From: Candidatus Methanodesulfokora sp.
GTDB lineage: Archaea; Korarchaeota; Korarchaeia; Korarchaeales; Korarchaeaceae
Assembly (NCBI GenBank): GCA_023269865.1
Contig: JAGDWR010000077.1
Coordinates: 1-7,946, forward strand
Length of the DNA: 7,946 nt
Reading direction: 5' to 3'
Part shown: piece by piece, positions 1 through 4,687 of the stretch
How the letters are laid out: every line of letters starts with the position of its first letter
How positions within the stretch are numbered: position 1 is the stretch's first letter
The notes under the pieces: model-generated
The model's database searches: none
What the model was told of the DNA's origin: nothing
Seen by the model: only the letters and a program-made list of their open reading frames with translations
Made by a program: the position numbers and the translations under genes

Positions 1-17
1 ACTGCTAGCAACAGCAT
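1..17 (-). CDS. Possible start of a divergent gene (5' fragment only)
   Basis: Read on the minus strand, an ATG at 17-15 opens a frame to the window edge encoding M-L-L-L-A-V, a hydrophobic beginning that could belong to a membrane segment or signal peptide. A TATA-like TTTACATA (minus strand, 45 to 38) preceded by purine-rich ggggaaaatc lies about 25 bases upstream, which would place the transcription start at or next to the ATG (leaderless). Only five full codons are visible, so no function can be given. The alternative is that a plus-strand gene ends here (a frame reading LLATA then TAA ends at base 19). The promoter arrangement slightly favours the divergent gene. Confidence 0.28.
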
Positions 18-37
18 AAGCAGAATGATTATATTAC

Positions 38-55
38 TATGTAAAGATTTTCCCC
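38..55 (-). promoter_or_regulatory. Putative archaeal promoter for the divergent gene
   Basis: On the minus strand the bases read ggggaaaatc then TTTACATA, resembling a BRE followed by box A. The centre of the box is about 25 bases from the ATG at 17, the usual distance from TATA to transcription start in archaea. It is a weaker match to the TATA consensus than the plus-strand box at 101-110. Confidence 0.3.
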
Positions 56-91
56 TTTTTTCTTGTCGAAAAATTTCATCAAAAAGTCTTT

Positions 92-110
92 GAAGAAAAG
101 TTTTTTAAAT
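92..110 (+). promoter_or_regulatory. Archaeal BRE/TATA promoter of the nuo-like operon
   Basis: A purine-rich BRE-like block gaagaaaag (92-100) is followed immediately by ttttttaaat (101-110), a good archaeal box A. Transcription would be expected to start about 25 bases downstream of the box, near 130-136, only a few bases before the ATG at 138. No Shine-Dalgarno sequence precedes that ATG, whereas every other gene of the operon has one. The data fit a leaderless first cistron. This is the only clear promoter seen upstream of the plus-strand genes. Confidence 0.6.
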
Positions 111-137
111 AGTAGCGATCTACCTGCAGGGATTACC

Positions 138-452
138 ATGCTCCCAATAGAAGTATGGATTCCATTTTTTGTTGTAATTTTGGGCTTACTTGTACTTTTA
201 TTTTCCATGGAACATATAGCACCAAAAAATCCCAATAAAGTTAAGAGGGAGATCTACTGGTCTGGGGAGAAACCTGAAGGTGTTCCAAGTCTGGTAAGAA
301 TAACTTACTGGAAGTTCTTGCTCTTCTTCTCAATTCTTGAGATGGTTCCAGTTCTTCTAGCTCTTACTCTCATGTCAGGAGCTGTCACAGCCATTCTCGC
401 TCTGTATTTGATAATAGTAGCTATTGCATCTTTTATAATGATATCAGGGTGA
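138..452 (+). CDS. nuoA: NuoA-like small membrane subunit of a hydrogenase/complex I-type complex
   Basis: This 104-residue protein has three predicted membrane helices, at about residues 6-24, 58-78 and 80-102, and is the NuoA/Nqo7-like subunit that packs beside NuoH at the junction of the two arms. The loop between helices 1 and 2 keeps the family pattern PKNPNKVKREIYWSGEKP (29-46). The cysteine normally found there (YECG in complex I) is replaced: the sequence reads YWSG. In helix 2 the FDxE signature of complex I is reduced to SILEM, keeping Glu68 but not the aspartate. The reading frame is open back to a TTG at 63, but that extension is lysine-rich and would contain the promoter, so ATG 138 is preferred. 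Its stop is four bases from nuoB. The subunit is divergent, but its position as first gene before nuoB and its loop make the call fairly safe. Confidence 0.85.
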   Translation: MLPIEVWIPFFVVILGLLVLLFSMEHIAPKNPNKVKREIYWSGEKPEGVPSLVRITYWKFLLFFSILEMVPVLLALTLMSGAVTAILALYLIIVAIASFIMISG

Positions 453-456
453 TAAA

Positions 457-897
457 ATGGGAGGAACTTTCTCTCTATCCCTTGCAAGATGGGCCAGATC
501 CTCATCTCCTTGGCTCCTCCACTTCAATGCAGGGGCATGCAATGGCTGCGATATAGAGGTTCTCTCTGCTATATGCCCCAACTATGATCCAGAGAGAGTT
601 GGAGTTCTGCTGAAGCCATCCCCCAGGCATGCAGATGTTCTTGTGGTCACTGGGATAGTCACCAATCAGACAAAGGATAGGCTCATAAGGATATATGAGC
701 AGATGCCTGAGCCAAAAGCTGTTGTTGCAGTTGGAACTTGTGCTATAAGTGGGGGTGTATTTCACGATGCTTATAACAGGGCAGGATCCGTCAAGGACTT
801 TGTTCCTGTGCTGATGGAAGTTCCAGGCTGCCCACCCAGACCTGAAAAAATTGTCGAGGCGCTGGCAATAGCTGCCTCAAAGTTAAGGGAGGTATGA
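457..897 (+). CDS. nuoB: NuoB-like / [NiFe]-hydrogenase small subunit, one 4Fe-4S cluster
   Basis: This 146-residue protein is the small electron-transfer subunit next to the active site. It passes electrons between the NuoI clusters and the large subunit at the cytoplasmic face. Four cysteines, Cys28, Cys31, Cys95 and Cys125, match the ligands of the proximal (N2-equivalent) 4Fe-4S cluster: GACNGCDIE (26-34), GTCA (93-96) and PGCPPRP (123-129). The CNGCDIE form is typical of group 4 energy-converting hydrogenases (Ech, Mbh, Hyc) and the related Mbx. True complex I has two adjacent cysteines (CCAIE) instead. The N-terminal extension seen in bacterial NuoB is absent, as is usual for hydrogenase small subunits. 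ATG 457 follows GGGTGAT (447-453) at standard spacing and lies four bases after nuoA. It translates next to nuoC, with the nuoC ribosome-binding site (RBS) inside its last codons. Confidence 0.93.
   Translation: MGGTFSLSLARWARSSSPWLLHFNAGACNGCDIEVLSAICPNYDPERVGVLLKPSPRHADVLVVTGIVTNQTKDRLIRIYEQMPEPKAVVAVGTCAISGGVFHDAYNRAGSVKDFVPVLMEVPGCPPRPEKIVEALAIAASKLREV
887..893 (+). promoter_or_regulatory. Shine-Dalgarno site deciding the nuoC start
   Basis: GGGAGGT lies directly against the ATG at 894, too close to serve it, but seven bases separate its GGAGG from the ATG at 900. The later ATG is therefore the probable start. Confidence 0.7.
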
Positions 898-899
898 TC

Positions 900-1349
900 A
901 TGTGGGATCTTCAGTCCCTTTTATCTCAGATAGGAGAGGTCAGAAGAGTTGGATGGAGATGGGAGGTCAGAGTTCCACCTGAGAAAATATCAGATTCTGT
1001 GAGCAAGCTCCTGAAAGCAGCTGGTATGATGGCATCTGGGCCTCAGGATCTCCACTTTGCCACAATAGTCGGCATAGATAAGCCTGATGCAGGGGAGATA
1101 GAGCTTGTCTACCACTTCATGTTCCACAAAAACAAGGAGTATGTGCTCATCAGGACCTCGGTGAAAAGGGATAATCCCGAGGTAGCGAGCATAACCTCAG
1201 TGATACCTGGAGCTGAGATGAACGAGAATGAGGTATATGACCTTCTTGGTGTGAGGTTCATAGGCCATCCAAATTTAAGGAAGCCATTCATGACTCCTGA
1301 GAACTTTAGAAGCGATGAATTTCCATTAAGGAAGGACTGGAGGCGATAA
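900..1349 (+). CDS. nuoC: NuoC-like 30 kDa subunit
   Basis: This 149-residue protein belongs to the respiratory-chain 30 kDa family (NuoC, FpoC, HycE N-terminal domain, Mbh/Ech small hydrophilic subunit). It has no cofactor; it braces the large and small catalytic subunits in the cytoplasmic arm. The family signature is near the C-terminus: ENEVYDLLGVRFIGHPNLRK (109-128) and the terminal PLRKDW (142-147), which in other members reads ERExyDlfGixfxGHPdLrr and PLRKDy. An ATG at 894 overlaps the nuoB stop (ATGA) and would add two residues, but the SD spacing favours 900. NuoC and NuoD are separate genes here, as in archaeal Fpo, not fused as in E. coli NuoCD or HycE. GGAGG at 1339-1343, inside its last codons, serves nuoD. 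Confidence 0.92.
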   Translation: MWDLQSLLSQIGEVRRVGWRWEVRVPPEKISDSVSKLLKAAGMMASGPQDLHFATIVGIDKPDAGEIELVYHFMFHKNKEYVLIRTSVKRDNPEVASITSVIPGAEMNENEVYDLLGVRFIGHPNLRKPFMTPENFRSDEFPLRKDWRR

Positions 1350-1350
1350 T

Positions 1351-2532
1351 ATGAGTACATTCACAATGCTTCTCCCATTTGGCCCTCAGCATCCGATGCT
1401 TCATGAGCCAGCTCACTTCAAGTTCGAGGTGGATGGGGAAACTGTGGTAAATGTCACTCCCTACTTGAACTACGTGCACAGAGGGATAGAAAAGCTCCTA
1501 GAGAACAGAACTTACGTACAAGGTCTCTATGTTGCCGCTAGAGTTTGTGGAATATGCAATCCCAGCCACACAAACGCCTTTGTTGCTGCTATTGAGGAGG
1601 CAATGGGGATAGAGCCTCCTCCAAGGGCAAAGTATCTAAGGGTTGTGACCCAGGAGATACACAGGATACAAAGCCACTTGATACTGCTTGCAGTGGCAGC
1701 TGAGGAGATGGGGTTCAACTCGCTCTTCATGCTGATATGGCGCGACAGGGAGAGGATCCTCAGGCTGATAGAGGGTATTACTGGAGGAAGGGTGATGCAA
1801 TCCTACGACAGGATAGGAGGGGTCTACAGGGATATAAATGATGTTCTAGCGGAGAGAGTGATAAAGGAGCTATCTGAAATGAGAGAGAGGATAATTCAGT
1901 ACAGAAAAGTGTTCTCAGAGGACCCAATAGTTAGAAGGAGGACTGTTGATATCGGTGTGCTGAGGACAGCTGAGATGGTGAGGCTTGGAGGAGTTGGGCC
2001 TTTTGCCAGGGCATCTGCAGTTGATTATGATGTGAGAAGGGATCACAAATCAATTCATGTTGCATACGATGAGGTGCCATTCAACGTGATTACAAGGGAT
2101 GAGTGCGATGTATGGGCTAGGCTGATAGCCAGGGTTGATGAGGTACTGGAGTGCATAAACATGATAGAATATGCGCTGAAGCACATGCCCTCAGGTCCAA
2201 TAAGGTATAGAGCGCCGAGGGCTGCTCCAAAGGGGGCAGAAGGGATAGGGAGAGTAGAAGCACCAAGAGGAGAGCTTATACATCACACTATAAGCGATGG
2301 ACAGAGGCCTTATAGGCACAGGATAAGGACACCAAGCTTTGCAAATGTATTCCCAGCAGCAAAAGCTCATATTGGCTACTCGATAGCTGATATTCCAATG
2401 ATATACGTGAGCTGGGATCCCTGCTTCTCATGCTTGGCCAGAGTCACGATAGTGGATGTGAAATCAGGGACTGCCAAGATCGTCAGCGGAGATGAGCTGA
2501 GGAAAGAAGCTAGAAGGAGGTGGGAAAAATGA
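1351..2532 (+). CDS. nuoD: NuoD-like large subunit with complete [NiFe] ligand set (group 4 hydrogenase-type)
   Basis: This 393-residue catalytic subunit would bind the NiFe centre that reduces protons or oxidises H2 in the cytoplasm. Both metal-binding motifs are intact: RVCGICNPSH at 64-73 (Cys66, Cys69, and His73 of the L1 motif) and DPCFSC at 356-361 (Cys358, Cys361). Complex I NuoD has lost these cysteines, so this is a hydrogenase-type protein. The N-terminal GPQHPMLHEPAHF (11-23) keeps Glu19, which matches the conserved glutamate of group 4 enzymes. After DPCFSC comes a 32-residue tail beginning LARVTIVDV, similar to the tail of E. coli HycE that is removed during maturation. ATG 1351 follows GGAGG (1339-1343) at seven bases. 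Its end overlaps nuoH by four bases (ATGA). The exact group 4 subclass cannot be settled by eye; Fpo and Nuo are ruled out by the four cysteines. Confidence 0.93.
   Translation: MSTFTMLLPFGPQHPMLHEPAHFKFEVDGETVVNVTPYLNYVHRGIEKLLENRTYVQGLYVAARVCGICNPSHTNAFVAAIEEAMGIEPPPRAKYLRVVTQEIHRIQSHLILLAVAAEEMGFNSLFMLIWRDRERILRLIEGITGGRVMQSYDRIGGVYRDINDVLAERVIKELSEMRERIIQYRKVFSEDPIVRRRTVDIGVLRTAEMVRLGGVGPFARASAVDYDVRRDHKSIHVAYDEVPFNVITRDECDVWARLIARVDEVLECINMIEYALKHMPSGPIRYRAPRAAPKGAEGIGRVEAPRGELIHHTISDGQRPYRHRIRTPSFANVFPAAKAHIGYSIADIPMIYVSWDPCFSCLARVTIVDVKSGTAKIVSGDELRKEARRRWEK
2516..2522 (+). promoter_or_regulatory. Shine-Dalgarno site deciding the nuoH start
   Basis: GGAGGTG covers the in-frame GTG at 2520, so that GTG cannot be the start. 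Eight bases separate GGAGG from ATG 2529, which overlaps the nuoD stop as ATGA. Confidence 0.75.
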
Positions 2533-3506
2533 TATTGGAAGCAATCCTCCTGATACTTGAGGTCTTCATATTTCCCGGCTTCCTATTCCTCCTGCTCATG
2601 AGCTTCTTCATAGAGTGGTACAAGAGGAAGTTGTTTGCAAGAATGCAGAACAGGGTTGGACCAAAGTACATCGGATACAAGGGGCTTTTGCAGCCTATAG
2701 CCGACTTCTTTAAGCTCCTATCAAAGGAGGTGATAGAGCTTGAGAGAGCTGATAATCACATAATTGATCTCTCCCTTCTGGTAGCATCATCTATATTCAT
2801 ATATGTATGCTTCTTCCTGCCTTTTGCCGGAAAACCTCTGATAAGCTTTGAAGGAGATCTAATAGCAGTTTTGCTCCTCACCTCTGCTGCTTCCTTCATG
2901 TTGTTTGCAATAGGATGGTCCATGCCGAGCCCATATGGAATGATAGGTGGAATGAGGCTTCTGGCTCAGGTAATTGGCTTCGAAATTCCATACTTTATGC
3001 TGGCCTTGGTCCCAGCTTACATGACGAGAAGTTTATCCATATTTGAGATAGGAAGAAGAATATGGCCCTCCTTGGCCTCCAATCCTGCTTATCTAATACC
3101 TTGGTCCATTTCAGTCCTTCTGTTCCTAATAACAACACAAGTAGAGCTTGAGGAAGCTCCATTTCACATACCTGATGCTGAACAGGAGCTTGTTGCAGGC
3201 TACTTCACCGAGCTATCCGGGAGGAGACTTGCTCTCCTGGATCTTGCAAAGGACACTCAACTTCTATTTTGTGCAACATTCATGGCCTCAATATTCTTTG
3301 GCGCAGGCTCTCCGTTCTGCCAGAGCCCGCTGTTATGCTTCATCACCACAATCATAGAGAGCTTGGCTATAGTGTTCTTTGTCGTTGCAATAAAGGCAAG
3401 TGCTGCGAGGCTTGCCATATCAAATGTGCTCGACATCATGTGGAAATACCTAGCCCCATCATCTGCTCTCGTTTTAGCTATTTCCCTTCTCCTGGGAGGT
3501 GTCTGA
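2529..3506 (+). CDS. nuoH: NuoH-like membrane anchor subunit
   Basis: This 325-residue protein with about eight membrane helices joins the catalytic arm to the ion-pumping membrane arm and lines the E-channel. It is the most conserved membrane subunit of the family. After helix 1 comes a long conserved loop, ARMQNRVGPKYIGYKG (37-52) and LLQPIADFFKLLSKE (53-67). A second acidic loop, VELEEAPFHIPDAEQE (205-220) and LVAGYFTELSG (221-231), corresponds to ERPPFDLPEAEQEL...TEYSG of complex I. The EAPF form, lacking the arginine and second proline, is the version seen in hydrogenases such as Mbh and Ech. Length and helix count are normal. ATG 2529 is chosen because the earlier GTG lies within the SD. 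The nuoI RBS lies inside its last codons. Confidence 0.95.
   Translation: MILEAILLILEVFIFPGFLFLLLMSFFIEWYKRKLFARMQNRVGPKYIGYKGLLQPIADFFKLLSKEVIELERADNHIIDLSLLVASSIFIYVCFFLPFAGKPLISFEGDLIAVLLLTSAASFMLFAIGWSMPSPYGMIGGMRLLAQVIGFEIPYFMLALVPAYMTRSLSIFEIGRRIWPSLASNPAYLIPWSISVLLFLITTQVELEEAPFHIPDAEQELVAGYFTELSGRRLALLDLAKDTQLLFCATFMASIFFGAGSPFCQSPLLCFITTIIESLAIVFFVVAIKASAARLAISNVLDIMWKYLAPSSALVLAISLLLGGV
3494..3501 (+). promoter_or_regulatory. Shine-Dalgarno site deciding the nuoI start (TTG)
   Basis: GGGAGGTG includes the in-frame GTG at 3499, ruling it out as a start. The in-frame TTG at 3508 stands eight bases after GGAGG, the same spacing as nuoH. Confidence 0.65.
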
Positions 3507-3507
3507 T

Positions 3508-3924
3508 TTGTTAAAGCTGTTTGGGGAGATAATAGGAAATCTGAGGAGGAAACCTGTCACTATAGATGTCCCATTTGAGAAAGTGGAAGTTGAGGAGCTA
3601 TACAGAGGGCTGGAGTTCTTGGACCTGGATAAGTGCATAGGATGCGGGGCTTGTGCGCTTGACTGTCCCGCAGCTGCCATAGAGATGGTTGAGTTCAAGG
3701 AGGTTAACAGAAAGCTACCCGTATTCATCATAGGAAGGTGCGTCTTCTGCGCCCAGTGCGAGGACACATGTCCCTATGATGCGATAAAGATGACAAAGGA
3801 GGTTCCAAGACCATTTTTCCCATTTGAGGAGGAAAGGATGAGGATAGAGCCAAAGGAGCTTAGACCTTTGGAGAAAAGACCTCAGCCGAAACCTCTTCCA
3901 CCACCTCCTCCTGCTAAGAGGTGA
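3508..3924 (+). CDS. nuoI: NuoI-like ferredoxin subunit with two 4Fe-4S clusters and proline-rich tail
   Basis: This 138-residue iron-sulfur protein carries electrons from the soluble donor, probably ferredoxin, to NuoB. Two classical 4Fe-4S motifs are present: CIGCGACALDCP with Cys43, 46, 49 and 53, and CVFCAQCEDTCP with Cys78, 81, 84 and 88. The N-terminal segment (about 1-40) is amphipathic and would lie along NuoH at the membrane. After the second cluster the chain continues through a charged stretch into a proline-rich end, PQPKPLPPPPPAKR (125-138), likely disordered. TTG 3508 is preferred over GTG 3499, which lies within the SD; the difference is three residues. Its last codons form the GAGGTGAT that serves nuoJ. 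Cluster motifs and operon position make this call safe. Confidence 0.93.
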   Translation: MLKLFGEIIGNLRRKPVTIDVPFEKVEVEELYRGLEFLDLDKCIGCGACALDCPAAAIEMVEFKEVNRKLPVFIIGRCVFCAQCEDTCPYDAIKMTKEVPRPFFPFEEERMRIEPKELRPLEKRPQPKPLPPPPPAKR

Positions 3925-3928
3925 TACC

Positions 3929-4381
3929 ATGTTGCTAGATGATGTGATATCTGTTGTCATATTCCTCTCAGCCTTCTCCACAGGTCTTTACTCTATAACA
4001 ACAGAGAAGCCCGTCAGGTCAATAATGGCGGCTGGCGCTGCCTTATGGCTTGTATCCCTTGCATATTGGCATTTAGGCAGCTTCTCCCTTGCCTTAATGC
4101 AGCTCTCCATAGCTGTTGGAGCTTTAGTAATAATAGGCCTTTCAAGCGTCCAGAGCTTTGAGGAAAAAATTGTGAGAGGAGATGTAGCAGCAGTTCTTGC
4201 TGCGACCTTGGTTGTGCTATTAACGCCTTGGGTCCTCGCCCTCAGGTTTTATGAGGACATAACTACATCAATAAATGTCAATCTCAGCAGTTACTTCCCT
4301 GTTTTTGTTCTTATACATGGTCTTCTTATACTAGCAGGCTCTATAGTGGCTGTTCTACTTGTGAGGGGGTGGAGAGAATGA
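3929..4381 (+). CDS. nuoJ: NuoJ-like membrane subunit
   Basis: This 150-residue membrane protein has about four to five hydrophobic helices (roughly 4-22, 32-50, 54-74, 88-106 and 122-145). Its place between nuoI and nuoK, its size and the helix-3 segment SIAVGALVIIGLSSV (59-73) identify it as the NuoJ equivalent, which in complex I supplies the pi-bulge helix beside the E-channel. The usual YVGAxxVLFLF signature is weakened here to AVGALVIIGL, and no other family motif is clear, so the call rests largely on position. It is somewhat shorter than bacterial NuoJ. ATG 3929 follows GAGGTGAT (3918-3925) seven bases after its GAGG, five bases beyond the nuoI stop. Its stop overlaps the nuoK ATG (ATGA, 4378-4381). 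Confidence 0.8.
   Translation: MLLDDVISVVIFLSAFSTGLYSITTEKPVRSIMAAGAALWLVSLAYWHLGSFSLALMQLSIAVGALVIIGLSSVQSFEEKIVRGDVAAVLAATLVVLLTPWVLALRFYEDITTSINVNLSSYFPVFVLIHGLLILAGSIVAVLLVRGWRE
4365..4371 (+). promoter_or_regulatory. Shine-Dalgarno site deciding the nuoK start
   Basis: GGGGGTG contains the in-frame GTG at 4369, so the start must be later. ATG 4378 is eight bases downstream of the G tract and overlaps the nuoJ stop. A second ATG at 4381 is farther than the operon's usual spacing. Confidence 0.6.
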
Positions 4382-4683
4382 TGTTACTTGTGTACACGCT
4401 CATGTCAGCTGTCCTTGTTGCTGTAGGGATCTTTGGTCTTGCTTCTAGAGGAAATGCAGCCAAAATATTGATCTCAATAGAGCTACTTTCCTCAGGTGCA
4501 GTTGGCCTTGTCTTCTTCCCGATGCTAGCTATATCCAGAAGTTTCGTTTTCTCACAATCGCTGATGATACTGTTCCTATCTGTGGATGGAGTTACCTTAG
4601 GCATAACAATAGCAGTTCTGTTGATGGCTGTGAAAAGGAGCGAAACAGGAGATATGAACAAGTTGAACGAACTAAGGGGGTGA
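4378..4683 (+). CDS. nuoK: NuoK-like membrane subunit
   Basis: This 101-residue protein with three membrane helices matches the usual NuoK length (about 100 residues) and the MnhC/MrpC family. It connects the E-channel near NuoJ to the antiporter-like subunits. Helix 2 carries ILISIELLSSGAVGL (30-44) with Glu35, the equivalent of the essential E. coli Glu36. In helix 3 the second family glutamate (E. coli Glu72) is replaced by aspartate: FLSVDGVTLGITIAV (66-80), Asp70. The two acids are 35 residues apart, against 36 in E. coli, so the alignment is secure. The C-terminus is charged and short. It overlaps nuoJ by four bases and ends four bases before the nuoL TTG. Confidence 0.9.
   Translation: MMLLVYTLMSAVLVAVGIFGLASRGNAAKILISIELLSSGAVGLVFFPMLAISRSFVFSQSLMILFLSVDGVTLGITIAVLLMAVKRSETGDMNKLNELRG
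4676..4682 (+). promoter_or_regulatory. Shine-Dalgarno site supporting the nuoL TTG start
   Basis: GGGGGTG spans the end of nuoK. Seven bases separate its G tract from TTG 4688, matching the spacing at nuoC, nuoD and nuoJ and supporting TTG as a genuine start. Confidence 0.65.
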
Positions 4684-4687
4684 AAAT

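Noticed and set aside
47..62. Pyrimidine-rich run (T and C) as a plus-strand terminator
   Set aside because: No gene can be shown to end just before it, there is no hairpin, and its complement serves equally well as a BRE for the divergent promoter.
63..137. N-terminal extension of nuoA from TTG 63
   Set aside because: It is lysine-rich, has no SD, contains the best promoter of the window, and is not expected in the NuoA family.
457..2532. Respiratory NADH:quinone or F420H2:methanophenazine dehydrogenase
   Set aside because: NuoB has CNGCDIE and NuoD keeps both CxxC motifs, features of hydrogenases that Nuo and Fpo lack.
3148..3514. Plus-strand open frames inside the end of nuoH
   Set aside because: They lie in other frames of a well-conserved nuoH and give unlike-protein, cysteine/serine-rich translations with no family features.
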